This document shows, piece after piece, positions 24,206 through 38,700 of a DNA stretch of 64,000 nucleotides (position 1 is the stretch's first letter; each line of letters opens with the position of its first letter). Origin of the DNA: Bugula neritina. Lineage: Eukaryota > Bryozoa > Gymnolaemata > Cheilostomatida > Bugulidae. The stretch spans positions 5,348,251 through 5,412,250 of the forward strand of contig OZ037773.1 of assembly GCA_964035545.1 (NCBI GenBank), given 5' to 3'. Position numbers and translations under genes: made by a program. Under the pieces are notes generated by a model. That model searched no databases. It was not told the origin of the DNA and was given only the letters and a program-made list of their open reading frames with translations.

Positions 24206-24972
24206 CACACTACAGTCAAAACGGCCATCTTGAACGCGTTTTCGAGGCTAAGCGTTGACCTCTGTGACGTCACAACTGAACGCAACTGTCAGTTTTTCGC
24301 GATGCGATGAAAGTTCAACATGTTCAACTGTCATCGCTGAAGTTGAGCGATCAGCCAATCACTGACTGGCCAGGTAAACCCTGATTGGTTAAGTGCTTTT
24401 ACTTTTTCCACGTGCTACTAGCGAGCATTATTATTTGATTTGGTTCTTCGAAAATTATATTAATTTACTTTTAAAATAATTATGCTGAAGTTATGTATGA
24501 AAGTTTCAATAAATCATGAAAATAAGTATTCATTAGATAAATTTTGCTAAATTTTATCTGCATATTTAGTTTTTCTAATTTGGTTGAATTTTATTAGCGT
24601 ACTATAACTATTTAGTTCTTTAGGCTAGTGAATGAGCTTGAATAAAGCTAAGTAATATCATTAAATAAAGCTAGTAATTTTGAATAATTGAAGCTAGTAA
24701 ATTAGAATAAAAATAACTAGAAAATCTTATTAAATTATGCTAGTAAATCTCAAAAAATTGCGCTAAGATTAATTGTTGGTTACTGTGGATACTGCAGAAA
24801 CTGGTTTATGGCATTCCTATTGGTTTAAAATTTTACTGCGAGACTAGAGACAGTTAGCTTTCATCGTTCGTAGTGAACTGTAGTGTGACCAGCAAAAAGT
24901 AGGACGTGACGTTGAAGGCATGCGCAAGCAGCTCCAAAATGGCCGCCACAGTCGCGTTTCGACTGTAGTGTG
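24206..24972. mobile_element. 767-bp inverted-repeat element (CACACTACAGTC ends)
   Basis: The left tip CACACTACAGTC at 24206-24217 is the exact reverse complement of GACTGTAGTGTG at 24961-24972. Just inside, ACGGCCATCTTG on the left pairs with CAAAATGGCCGCC on the right. The interior is AT-rich without a transposase frame. It resembles a non-autonomous DNA transposon; the superfamily is unassigned and no target duplication was clear. Confidence 0.7.
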
Positions 24973-25616
24973 TTATGGGCATTATAGTTTCAGTTCAGAG
25001 GAATTACGTTACGAAGTTCTCTGGAAATTTTACAAAATTCAATTTTTTACGCCACATCCTGTATAAGTAATTTTGGGAATGTTACTGAACTCAAAGTGAA
25101 TGTTACTCTACTTCTAGCTCAAGATTTCTTTCGTAACTCTGCCAGCCTATTTGTTTCTGGTTCGTTTACTGCTAAATTGATGCCTTAAATAAAAGTAGTT
25201 ATTAAATTAGCAGATTAGTAACAACAGAACATTCTCATTCTGTCTCACTCTAAGTCTAACTCTTGCTCCTCATGATCATCATCATGATTTGTGATCATGA
25301 TTGATCATCATTCGTTGATGATTTTGTCGATCATGATCCAGACCATCATCATACTTAGTATGAGTACTAGTACTTTAGAACTAGACGTAGTCAGAATTGG
25401 TTATAATTTTAATTTATGAGAGTAAGAATAGCTGTAAGTATTGTTGTTTGATATTGCTTATAGTTATAGTTATAGTTGTAACTTGTAGTTGAATTTATAA
25501 ATATAAGTTATAGTAATTCTATTTTCCTCGCCTGGCTAATGCCTAATAGTTATAGTAATACTAGTACAAATGGTTTCACTTATCTTGTAATAATTTTATT
25601 ATTATATTGTATTATA

Positions 25617-25640
25617 GGGGTAAGGGGGGGGGGGGGGGGT
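25617..25640 (+). repeat. Poly-G run
   Basis: GGGG, TAA, then about 17 consecutive G, followed by TT. It is the only long G run in an AT-rich window and could form a G-quadruplex; replication or sequencing slippage in length is likely. Confidence 0.85.
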
Positions 25641-26730
25641 TAAAAGGGAGCACAACGGCCCGAATTTTGAATTCTTTGCTTTCATTCGTCTGTTTTTCAA
25701 GTTAATGTTATTAGTTCAATATTCTCTAGTCTAAATACTGCACCAGATGTCTATTATAGGTATCAGTTGGTTGTTTCTATCTCTTTCACAACTTTCAGAA
25801 TAATGAAAATTTCATGACGAAAAGTTGCCTATTGTGCCCGGTACAATATTCAGGCCATTGTGCCACTGGATGGGACACAGCAAAAATATTGGAAATTTGC
25901 TGATTTGGTTGCATCTGATCTTTAATTACTTAATATACACAAATAAATAAAAAATTCTATTTTAGATCTACAGCAAAAATTATGTTTTAGTTGTACAGTT
26001 TGTGCCACCACAAATAGCAGGGGGAAGCAAAATCAAACGCACATCACTCATTTCTACGGTGCCGTTATTATTAATTTTTAGAACTAAAAATGTTTTTTCT
26101 ATTTCCACTTCACAGGAACTTTCATCAGAAAAAACTTTAAGAACATGTACTATAAAATTCCGAGTGGACTTTTTTCTATAAACTGTAGCTATAAGGTGCA
26201 TGCATGGCTGAGGTTTGTGACTGGAGGGCGGAAGGGGCAGGGAGGGGGGAGGAAATGAGCAAATTACAATTTATTTTAGTCAAATACATGTATATTCCCT
26301 CAATATATAAAATATAATGAATATTATGACTATCCATCAGTAGCAACAGCATAGTGTTTTGTATGATGTATAAAATGGCAAAGCTATAACTGTGAATTAG
26401 AACTACTGAATTTATTGTCAAAACGAACTGAACACAAAAACTAACAATGTTTTCCTTCTCACACAGTACACAAGCAAATCCAAAATCACACTTTCTATGA
26501 GACTGAATAAAACACACGAGACTGAATATAACATAAAAGGCAACTCCCAAAAGGGGTAACTAATACATATGTTCTGAAAAGCTTCAAACTTGGTATGAAT
26601 TTTAGCAACTTTCCTCAAGCAAAATGTTATTGTGTTGACAAATTTGAGCCTATTTTATATTGTTTCTTGCAATAGAATTTATCTTTTGATACAGGAAAAA
26701 AATCTTGCCCTGTACTTGAGGTAGTAATTG
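25641..26730. other. Intergenic or 5'-flanking DNA of TRAF-A
   Basis: Minus-strand frames at 25980-26618 show no recognisable domain. The promoter and a non-coding first exon of TRAF-A are probably here or further left, because an acceptor (TACTTTCAG, 26731-26739) lies 15 bp before the ATG. Confidence 0.4.
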
Positions 26731-26754
26731 TACTTTCAGCTTACATTGACAGTA

Positions 26755-29700
26755 ATGGCAAGTGCTTTAGCAGGCCCGTCATCCATGGACATTGACCATG
26801 CACAATATCAAAGGTACTTAAGATTTCAAGACATTTCTAGCAACTACCGGTCTTGGGTTTTATACACTTTTTAGTTTCTATATACAGATGTTAACTATGC
26901 CCTTATGTAATATCTTAACATGTATGTTTTCTGACCTTGGTAATACTATATTTTGCAGTAGATGCTGAATAATAACATTATTTTTTAAACTTTGATCATC
27001 TATAAAATAAGATTTTTAATCTTATTTTAACCTGACACATTAACTTGCTAACATCTAATTTTAGTATCTCATCCACTTCCTTTATGACTGATGATTTCAA
27101 TGAGAGACCCAAGTTTATTAATGCAGCTAGACTAAAGAAGCTCTACGGCTGTGCCATTTGTAATGATGTCGTTGTTCAGCCCCACCAAACCCCTTGTGGT
27201 AACAGGTAAATACTTTTTTTGGCTTTTCTTGCTACATATAATTTTATTGCTTCATACAGGTTTTTAAGTACATTTTGACAGTGCACAGGTAAGCTGTTGG
27301 GTTTTATCATTTCAAAACACAAGAAGTTTGGAATTACCCCATAAATATACTCTCTGAATCATAGCTAACTCTGTATTATGTTGTTAGATGTAACAATTAC
27401 TGTCAAAAAAAGAAAGCTTCTCTGTTCAACATCAGGAGGTCAAAGTTCACCATTGGTGTGTAGCTGGAGTGTATTTTGGTATTCGGTTAATTTCTACAGA
27501 GTATGTAAGAAATGCATTGAGGAAAAGTTTGGCAGCCTGTCTGTTATCAAATGCCCCCTCCCTCACGATGACATGGATGAGGAAGAGTTGAAAGAAGAAC
27601 AGTGTCAGCAAGAAGGCCTTGTCAGAGATGCTGTCGTACCAGATCCAGGAAGTCAGCGATTCCTTCTTAAAGAGAAATGTTTTTGTGAGAATCAAGAGTA
27701 CGGCTGTTGTGAGAATCCGCCATGGAAAAAGCTTAAAGTATGTTGAAATATTTTTCTTTAGAAACTCAAAGTACATTTTCTAGTTTGTTTTTCAGCGTTC
27801 TATTCTGAATAAGACCTTTAGCTAGCTTCTACTAGAAATGGTAGATATGTACATGAGATTAGTTTGTATGTTAATTTCAATATATATTTGTTGAGCTCAC
27901 AAATATATTGTAAACTACTTTGTTGAAGCATTTTCCAGTTACGCTTTTAGCTAGTCATGTTCCTAAGGCTTATATCGATATTAGTTATAAAAGGTTTTCT
28001 TATGTCCTTTATGCAGAGTAAAATGTACTTCATTCTAAAGAAGGAATTAAGCTCTCTTCTCTCCTATAGAAATGAGAAATCAATGTACACTTTCAGTCAT
28101 CTAATTATTAGTAAGCATCGTGTGATTACAGACTAGTTGTATGTCTATTATGTATACAATTATGTCTTTCAGCTAAGTGTTTCAAACCTTAATTCCAATA
28201 CAACGTATAATAAACATGCTTTTCATATGCTAGAAAATGATTGTAAAATGTATTCTGTGTTAGGAACATCAGGCCATTTGTGTCTTTGTACCTGACCGAT
28301 GTCCAAATCAAGGCTGTTACAAACTATTTGCCAAGAAAGACCTTCAACGTCACACAGCAGAGTGTGAATTTGGCATCGTGAAATGTAACTTCTGTCAACA
28401 ATCCTTCAAGCGGAAAGACATGGAGGTATGCATGATGAGTGCTGGGTGGAAACTAATCAAAATTTAATAATTAAAATATTTGTTGCTTATAGGAGAGTCT
28501 GTAATAGCAAGTTGTGTATACACGAATCATCTGTTGCTTTGTGACTTTCCAGCTGATTGGTTACATGGAACTGCCGTTGTAGTTGATTGATTACTTTTAT
28601 CTTTGTATAACAATACAAATATACCTACGTACTGCCTGGTCACATGATCAAAGAAACTGATTTGTAGGAACACCTGGGAGAGTGTGACTATGCTGACTCT
28701 GAGTGTACCATATGTGGCACCAAGTTTGAGAAAAGAAAACAGGTAACTTTACTAAATATTCAAATTAATAATCTTGTCTAACATTAATTTTGAAAGTTGC
28801 TCTGTAACTCACTATTTAGTATGTGTTAAGTTATGTGTGTTTAGTCATTAAGAATGTAAGTGTGGTGTGTGCATGCTTGTATGTGTATAACATATATAAT
28901 TTGTTGTTGTTTCAGAGTTTGACCCCGAATGATTTTTACATATAATAGTGTCTGTTACTTTCCTTATTGCAATCTTTTTGTCTTACAGCTTATAGTCCAC
29001 CAGAAGACTAACCCAGAATGTCTACGAACTCCTGGAAAGTGCTACTTCTTTGAATACTGTCACTTTGAATCTGACAAGCTGAATGAGCTGAAGGCTCATC
29101 TTAAAAGCACAACTAGCAAACATTTGGAGGCCCTCGCTGTCCGAGTTCATGAGCTGGAGAATGTCTCCACCAAGTCTAAAGATATGGTGAGTAGATGTGT
29201 TAATGACCTTGACATCAGTAAGAGTCTTGGTGAATAACCTTATGAGCTGTCATGAATGTTGCTATTTGTGAGCGGCTGGAATGTCAATACTGTAACTATT
29301 TATCTGGGAAATACTGTAAACATACTTTCCACAAAATGTGGCTGAAATACCTCGGCTATCAGCTCTTATACCAGCTAGGTGCATGACATCGAGGTGTGCT
29401 AGCATTTCTGTAGGTATGCATTATATTTTGCGGAGTAATTATTATATATTAATTTTTCTCCACCCTCTATAATGACTCGTACTTACAGGCTCACTGACAC
29501 CTTATTGCAGGTGGGCTTATAGGTGAGTGTATTTTGCTGAGGCTAGTGATATTATCATGTTATAGTGTCTAACTTTTCTACAATGATTCATAAACTCATA
29601 CATCTCTCGTTGCAAGTATGCCTACTCACTGAACACTCATTACTATCACATTGTATCATCTCATCATTGCAGGCAGGTTTTGGTGTGATATCTCTCAAAG

Positions 29701-32700
29701 TATCATTGCATCCTGGTTAAGAATGTATAATAGTATATATAATACATAATAGGTATATAATTGACCTGTTTCTAGTACACCAATGACGTGAAGAAAGCCG
29801 TAAACTCAAAAGTAAAGCCGCTAGAGGTCAGTTTCTACGTTCTTATTGTAGCCATGTCTGTGGTACCAGCTGGTCTTTATTTGTCACTCTGGTAGTATCA
29901 GTCTGTTATATAAATGCTGTTATTGCACAGGATGCTTAGTAAAAGCCCTCATGCTTGTACACACTTGCTGGCTAGTGTCGTTCTTGTCTATAGTTGAAGT
30001 GTCGTGAATTACAACAGCAAACTTTTTAAACACGAGAAATTTTAATTTTTTATTGAAAACTAATCATGTGTCTTTTCATTTTAGTTCACAGGCCTGTTGA
30101 AAATTGTTTTGTTTCTTTTTTTGCAACTTTTGTAATATGCCCACTGATTTAACCATGTAATGTAATATAGTGTATTGTATTGAACTGTCTGTAGAAAGTG
30201 ACAGCTGAAATAGCCATGTATTGCATTGTATTGTACTGCCTGTAGAAAGTGACAGCTGAAATAGTCATGCATTGTATTGTGCTGTCTGTAGAAAGTGACA
30301 GCTGAAATAGCCATGAAGGTAAAAAGACTGACAGACAAAGTCACTCAATCAGAGACAAGTGGTGAACACCTGGTGAATGCCATGAGAACTGTCTCTCACA
30401 GCTCTCAGCAAATTGAAACTGTTCAAAGTAAAGTTGCTGTAATTGAAAGACAAATCAAGGACTCTGGACTCGGTAAGTGTACTATTAAGACTCTGCTCAT
30501 CTCAAGTTACTGGAGATTCACATGCTCTCGGGCTGGGAGTTATGCTGACCTCAACAATGAAACTCTCACGTTACTGTCTCTAGTTTTTGTTGAAACTGCT
30601 ATTGATGCTTATTGAGATTGTAACACAACACACACGTTGCATGTTGTTATATGACACTGTTTAGTAGAACCTGGTTAAAAGTACATAGTCAACTTTCAAG
30701 ATGGATCCGACTGGATTATTTCAAAATATTTATTTGATTGTGAAATTTTGAAGAAGTTGTGTCAAGTTTTAAGGATCCTGATGTAGCCATTGTATTATTC
30801 TGGAATAAGCAGAAAATGATGACTTCTGGATTGTTTCTGAGCAGTTTATAGTTTTAAGAGAGGTTAAAAGATAGCAAGACCATAATGGACATAGCATATA
30901 CTATAAAAGAATTTATCCACCTGGCTTGATGTAGACCATATTTTTTCTGGTATAAATGAAGAGTTATGGTTCTTGATTTGCTTCTGGACTGTGGCATCTC
31001 TGTGTATAGTTTGAAACTGGTGAAAGATACCCTGACCGATGCAGCTATAGTGATGGTAGGTCTGTTGTCTTCAATTAGCCACCATATACTGCGTATGTTT
31101 CAGATCGAGTGACGGTCATCGACTCTCATTCACAGAACATCAGGCGACACACAGATTCAATTGGCGAACTGGACAAGCGTGTGAAGGTTTGTCTTCTCTT
31201 TATGAACCTTTCTATCATATACGTGGAAAATACGTTAAACGGTCGATGAACTGAAATCGAAACTCGTCTGGATTGCAATAGGAGAAACGCAGATTCACCA
31301 AACATATACGTCCAGCCAATATAGTTTGCTAATTGGTAAATGCTGCTTAATTTTTTATTCATTGTTTAGTGATCTTTCAAAAGACAGAGCATGTGGCGTA
31401 GCTCCAATATACAACCATTGTTTACTTGAAGGCAATTTCCGGCATTTTCTCTGCTCGGTGGAACATGGCGGTACAGGTACAGGTTCGGTCTCGAGTTACT
31501 CAAGTGGCAAAATTACACTCAATTTTTTTGTCTAAATTAAGTTTTTAGTCTCTTTCTAGAATCCAAGATAACAATTGTGCGCATTCATACAGCTACAGTT
31601 AAATTAAAACTCAACCGTGGGAACTTCTGGTTTGACTCTAATTGGTGTTTTCGGAAGAACTTTTTCAATTAAAAATGGAATGCATGTAACCTCTGTGTTG
31701 TTGAAGTAGGAAATATCCAGCTTTAACTTATAATGGCTGGCTATACTAAACATGTAACATAAATAACAGATATTACATCAGTTGCCAATCAGGAAGCAAA
31801 GCATCACTAATGTAGTATGAAGCTAAATGAAACTTCATGCTGGTTCATAGCCAGCTTCAGATCCTAAAACCTTGAAAAGTTCCAAAATTGCAGTTTTGTT
31901 TTATGTTTGTGCATTGCAACAGTTGATATGCTCTCAGATGTTAAATTTAGTTCACAAAGCATTACATAGAGTTATCAGTATAACATAACACAGGATTATG
32001 GGGCACTGATATCTCATCCCCAGCCACTCCCCCCAGTCACTCCCCATTGACATATTTATACTAATTTCCTGTGCCAACTCAAACTGATAATTTTACTATG
32101 TGTACAGAAAGCAAACGTTCCAGATGGCTGCTTACATTGATATAGCTGTCTACAACTCGACATTTTTGGAGAGCATAGTGTAGAATTCAGTGCAATGTAA
32201 ACATAAAATGAATAGCATAGTGTACTTGATAAGGATTTCAAATTGCATTTGCTCAATAGAGGGGTTTCAGACATCCCTCCAGAGGAATTTGTATTTTAAA
32301 GTTTTCTCCCCCTACAGGTATTGGGGGCAGTCTCCATGATATATAGAAGGCCCATAAAATAAGTAGAGATGTAAGGTTTGAGTGAAGACTACTACTAGTA
32401 TATGTTTCATTTTTTCTGAGATTAATATTTTGGCATAGGTACACATATGAGCAGTTTCAGAAATTTTTTAAAAAATTTTGTTAATGATAAATGGCACAAA
32501 AAGAAAACTTCAAAGCATATTTGTGGTTTTGGTTATTGAGCAAATCTGAAGCTGGCAGCTGTCATTATTATTTGCTTTGCTGACTGTAACCAGTCTGGTT
32601 AGAGCTGCTAACCTTTCAACTCTTAGAACAATAATAACATGCTCGTACACTATATAGCTGCACTAGTGGGCTCTGTCTTACTGAACTCCAAATGCTCCAA

Positions 32701-35700
32701 ATTATGGGTTGGAACACATGCCTGTACGTTTATGAAGGCACTGGCTCATTTGTATTAACATGTTCACGTACTTACACACCTATAGTATGAAAATAACTAA
32801 GCCACCCTACTATCTAATATTTCTATATATCAAAAAAATTATTATAAATATAAAGATATATATTAAAATAGATAGATTAAGTTTGTAATTTCAAACAACA
32901 TCTTATCTAAAAATGCCAAACACTGTATAACTATATATATTTTTTAAAAGCATTTGTTTACATGGCATGCCTGCAAGTCAATGAAAATATTTAGAGAACA
33001 GTAAAAAGAAGCATATAAATTTCAGAATAGTTTCTTCTTTTCTGAGATGAATAATTTGGAAATGTCCCACAATTCAACATTTAAATTAAGTCTGTAAAAG
33101 AATTTTTCACAGTGTATTTTCAATGAGTAATTATTCTTGCAAGCTGGTTTGTGTTTGTTCTAGCATGCCATTTTACAGTGGTCTAGTTAACTAGGTCAAA
33201 GTTCATTGAGGTGGAATTGTTTTATTAACCTCCTTGTGTTGATAAAATACTATCATTGGATTTAGAGCTTCTCTAAGCAACTTCACAGTCTGATTAAATA
33301 TCTGCGATACCTGCCTATTAGACAATCCAAACCTAAAAAATAATATACTAAATCTTTGTATTACATGTATGGATGAAAAATAATGCAACAAATTGGCTAA
33401 AGCATGTTCAAGTAATGTGAAAAACTCAAAATATAAATGAGTCAAACTAGAGCTAGTCAAGTGTGTGGTGTTTTTGGCCGATTTATATGTGTTGTTTAAT
33501 CAGCTTATTATGTAGTGATGTAATCCTATATAATGTAATTTAAGTTAGACAGCTAAAGTTGGACAGTTCTCATCGTGCACTTTCTTGAATAAGCAGTTAT
33601 GTATTATAGAGAGACAGCTACTCAACAGAGCCTTCAAGCAAACAAAATTCTTGCAACGAGGTTGATTGAATACAAAACAGCTGCTATTATTCTTATAGCA
33701 GCATGCATTGTATAAGAGATAGCCTGATGGTTCACATAGTTTACATACAGTGACATACCACTGAAAATTATTAGAAACCACAGAAAAGATATAAAGGAGA
33801 GAATGCTGGCACAAAGGAAGTATAGCAATGCCGTCAAATATATGGCTGAAAACTGACCTAGAGATAAATAAGTACAAAATGTACATAATATAGCTAAATC
33901 AGTAAAGCCAAATGATTTGATATAAAAAGTATTATCTGGGAATTTAGTGAAACTTTGTAGCATTATTTAGAACTCCACCTTTGAGCAAGATCCGTATGGA
34001 GTAAAGCCAATCTTAATTTTATTAGTGTCATAAGAATGCAGTCATTATGACATAGTTCGTTCTTTCTATACTTTACAGCTGGTACTAAATGTACATTTCA
34101 ACTTTTTTTTTTGCAAACAAAATAAGTTGCTTTGGCTGAAAAGTGCTTTTTTTTGATGATTTTTTTTCTGCAATGCAGCAGTATACAATTTACAATGCTC
34201 CAAAAACATTTCTTTATTAGGAATGTTGGTATACAAGCAGCTTGCAAGAATAGTTATTTATTGAAAATACACTGTGAATATTTTTTACAGACCTAATTTA
34301 AATGTTGAATGGTGGGACATTTCCAAAATATTCATCTCAGAAAAGAAGAAACTATTCTGAAATTTATATGCTTCTTTTTACTGTTCTCTAAATATTTTCA
34401 TTGACTTGCAGGCATGCCATGTAAACAAATGCTTTTAAAAAATATATATAGTTATACAGTGTTTGGCATTTTTAGATAAGGTGTTGTTTGAAATTACAAA
34501 CTTATAATCTATCTATTTTAATACACATCTTTATATTTATAATAATTTTTTTGATATATAGAAATATTAGATAGTAGGGTGGCTTAGTTATTTTCATACT
34601 ATAGGTGTGTAAGTACGTGAACATGTTAATACAAATGAGCCAGTGCCTTCATAAACGTACAGGCATGTGTTTCAACCCATAATTTGGAGCATTTGGAGTT
34701 CAGTAAGACAGAGCCCACTAGTGCAGCTATATAGTGTACGAGCATGTTATTATTGTTCTAAGAGTTGAAAGGTTAGCAGCTCTAACCAGACTGGTTACAG
34801 TCAGCAAAGCAAATAATAATGACAGCTGCCAGCTTCAGATTTGCTCAATAACCAAAACCACAAATATGCTTTGAAGTTTTCTTTTTGTGCCATTTATCAT
34901 TAACAAAATTTTTTAAAAAATTTCTGAAACTGCTCATATGTGTATCTATGCCAAAATATTAATCTCAGAAAAAATGAAACATATACTAGTAGTAGTCTTC
35001 ACTCAAACCTTACATCTCTACTTATTTTATGGGCCTTCTATATATCATGGAGACTGCCCCCAATACCTTTAGGGGGAGAAAACTTTAAAATACAAATTCC
35101 TCTGGAGGGATGTCTGAAACCCCTCTATTAATCATACAAACAGAGGTGTATCCCCTTGAGGACTTGAGTGTATGGTGGTCATTGGCATAAGTTTGCATCA
35201 CCATTGCTATGGATTTAACAAGTCAATTTTTGTTTTACCCCCTTATTGATTCTTTTTTTAAATATACCCTGTTAAGGTTGCAAGGTACAAAATCACAATG
35301 AGTTTTAGCAAGCAGATGCAGATAAATTGTTTCATCGTATCAATTATGAATATATAGAGATTCTCGTTTCCATAAATATGATTTAACTTGTATAGAATAA
35401 AAAACTTTATAATTTCAGCCAGCAAAATAATTTTTAATGCTGGATTCCATTATTCACCTAACAACTTATATAATCATCTGCTACACCTTTATTTATGTTA
35501 GAAGTTTAAGTAGATTTGCCATGCATGTGTTCAAATAACTCAGAAATGCTTTATATTGTTGCTATAAATGCAGGTTTGCTCTCAACTCTCAGCAGTTAGA
35601 ACAGCTGTTGACTGATTTTTACAAGACTCTAAGTAGATTCATTCAAAGTCTATAATAGATTATATATGCACAATACAGTCAATATTCAATATTGTTGCTT

Positions 35701-38700
35701 TTTAGGTTATTTTTCACATTTCTGGATTAAACCGTGGTTGAGTGAATATAGACCGGAATTTCAAATAATTTATAAGTAATTTACTTACAATGCGGTCCTA
35801 CTTATTGAGTTATATAAGTATCATAAGTATACTTATTAATTCATTGGTTAAAAAGTATTTGGCCTCCAGTGTATCTTGTGGAACTCTACAACTCCCTCCG
35901 CTTGGCTATACTTTGCACCAATGTTTAGTATTTTATATTACTGAGTAGCATTCTTTTGGTACCTAGTACTCAGCAATTGGTAATTTTATTGGTTCCAATA
36001 CACTATCTATTTTATACATTAACTTATTCGATCATCACACGATCTGAGTAGCATTTGCACATGGCCTATTTCCGATCTGAGTAGCATTTGCACATGGCCT
36101 ATTTCCGATCTTTTGTGGTACATAGTACAATAAGTCTTTAATGAGTTTAAAATAGCTGGTAAGTTAATTTATATTGAATAATTCTATACTCTGTAACTAC
36201 ACTTGGTAACTCTATACTCAGTTACTCTGTAACTCTATACTCAGTTACGCTGTAACTCTATACTCAGTTACTCTGTAACTCTATACTCAGTTACTCTGTA
36301 ACTCTATACTCAGTTACTCTGTAACTCTATACTCAGTTACGCTGTAACTCTATACTCAGTTACTCTGTAACTCTATACTCAGTTACTCTGTAACTCTATA
36401 CTCAGTTACTCTGTAACTCTATACTCAGTTACTCTGTAACTGCGCTTAGTAACTCTATACTCAATAACTCTATATTCAGTTACTCTTTAATTACACTTAG
36501 TAACTCTATACTCAGTAACTCTATATTCAGTTACTCTTTAATTACACTTAGTAACTTTATGCTCAGTAACTCTATATTCAGTTACTCTTTAATTACACTT
36601 AATAACTCTATACTCAGTAACTCTATATTCAGTTACTCTGCAATTACACTTAGTAACTCTAAACTTAGTAACTCTATGCTCAGTAACTCTATATCCAGTT
36701 ACTCTGCAACTGCACTTAGTAACTCTATATTCAGTAACTCTATATTCAGTTACTCTTTAATTACACTTAATAACTCTATACTCTATTACTACTAATAATA
36801 TCTTCATAATTCCAGTAATAGGTAGTGACTATAATGATGATGGTAAGAAGATAGGAATATCATATATAGCATCACTGGTAGGCCATGGAAAAGAAAGGTA
36901 TTGTTATTATAATGATTTTTATTTATTATAGTTTTTTATAAAATACGTTATTTAAAATTAATAACAATTTGTGTTGTTTATAATTGTTTTTATTGAGATA
37001 AAAATATTAGTTGATAACGACAATGTATTTTTTAAAAGAAAATTAAAAGTAACTTAGTAGCTGGTACTAATGATGATAAAACTATAATACTAATGCTGAA
37101 AATAATGATGACTTCTAGTTATGTTTGCATTATTCACCATTGGTAATAGAATAAAAAGTATATGTATATTAAAAATAAGAAAGGTAACAATGAGATGGTA
37201 ATACAGAGATAAGTATGATCAAGCTATACTACTATTCATATATAAATATGATTTATATAAGTCAAGGTGATATCTTGATACAATAAATATTCATAAGTAA
37301 CTTACCTTTATTGCAAGTTTGTATAATCATAGATGTTGTGTGTCACATAATTTAAAGTTTTCAATTTGATTGTTGAAATGTTAAATAACCATCCTTTAGT
37401 CAGTTATTTAATATAGAAAGTAATTGTCAAATACCAAATATTAAAATGATAATGTTTAGTTAGCTGCATGCTACAAATATGGTATGAAGGAAATCATAAA
37501 ACAATACTTTTGGAGAGTTGCTTTTATAAGGCAAGAAGACTCGGTAAAACTGAAAAGAATAAAAATGTAAATCCACTTCGAACTTAGGATAATTAATGAT
37601 TATCAGATCAAGAATCAATTATATATAATTCATGTCAATAGTATACTAATATATTATTTTTTATATTGTTTTATAGTCTTTTAGTGCTTGTATATGTGGT
37701 ATACTTGATTTTAAATCATGTATCTATTGTTCATAGCATCCAGTTCTGTGCTGGCAGCTCTAATGACATGACATTGTAACAATGACACACGTGTTTTTAA
37801 AATGGCCAAAGCGGGCCCACAATTTTTGTGACAATCTGTGCTAAAAGTATACTTCTTAATGCTGATTCTTTTTTTGTAAAACCCCGCATATTTTTATATA
37901 GAAAATCAATATATGTAATTGTGTGAATTCATTTTCCGAATATGACATTCAATTAAAATACTTGATAATGAATATGGTATCTACTTATACTACTATTTGC
38001 TGTACTTCAGTATCCTATTGATATTTACATTGCATGTAAAAGTAGGCTATACTTTTAGCAGTAACATTTGTTTTTTAGAACCCATTCGAAGAAAGATGAA
38101 CTGAAAGAAATTTAGTAGGTGAACTTCCAATCCTGCTTGTTTTTCTGTTTTAAATAATGACATTGTAAGCAGCTGATCAACTTTTTATAAAGCAAATTTG
38201 GTATATTTGTTACTTCAGCTTGATTTGAACAGTAGTTGAATAAGTAGAAATTTTTTAAGCATGTTTATTTAGACTCTAACGCCTAATTTTATTCAGAGCT
38301 GAAAAACAACTTAAGGCACTTTATAGGGTTGGGGGTGGCTGGAAAAGTTAGTTGGATAAAGTTTTTATTGCTTGATAGGCTCAGTTCACCTTGCAATGTC
38401 AGCCTTTCATGCTAACAAAAAAATTAATTTATATATTTAATTTGTATTACCCATTTACTTTTTGTGTATGCAGCACTAAGCCCATTGCTTTCTATAATTA
38501 TAATGGGTGTTATCTCCGATTACAAGATTACAATGGCCAAGACACACCGTGGAGCATGATGTTTGCAGATGATCTGGTGTTATGTGATGAGAGTAGTGAC
38601 AACATAGAAGAAAGATTGGAAGACCGGCCTAAAAGTCAGCAGATCTAAAACTGAGTACCTGCCACCAAAAGAACGCAGTGATGGCATCAAATTAAAGGAA

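Noticed and set aside
27378-27746. A 122-residue gene
   Set aside because: Only 27500-27737 is an exon (TRAF-A); the rest of the frame is intron.
33203-33963. Transposase in the core of the foldback element
   Set aside because: Minus-strand frames show no DDE, zinc-finger or other recognisable transposase motif.
32253-35131. Two identical 63-residue proteins on opposite strands
   Set aside because: They are the same sequence in the two arms of the inverted-repeat element; no known domain.
36181-36785. CRISPR-like array
   Set aside because: Units are directly adjacent without unique spacers, and the host is a eukaryote.
36559-36795. Ser/Asn/Tyr-repeat protein
   Set aside because: It is a translation of the 23/51-bp minisatellite in an intron.
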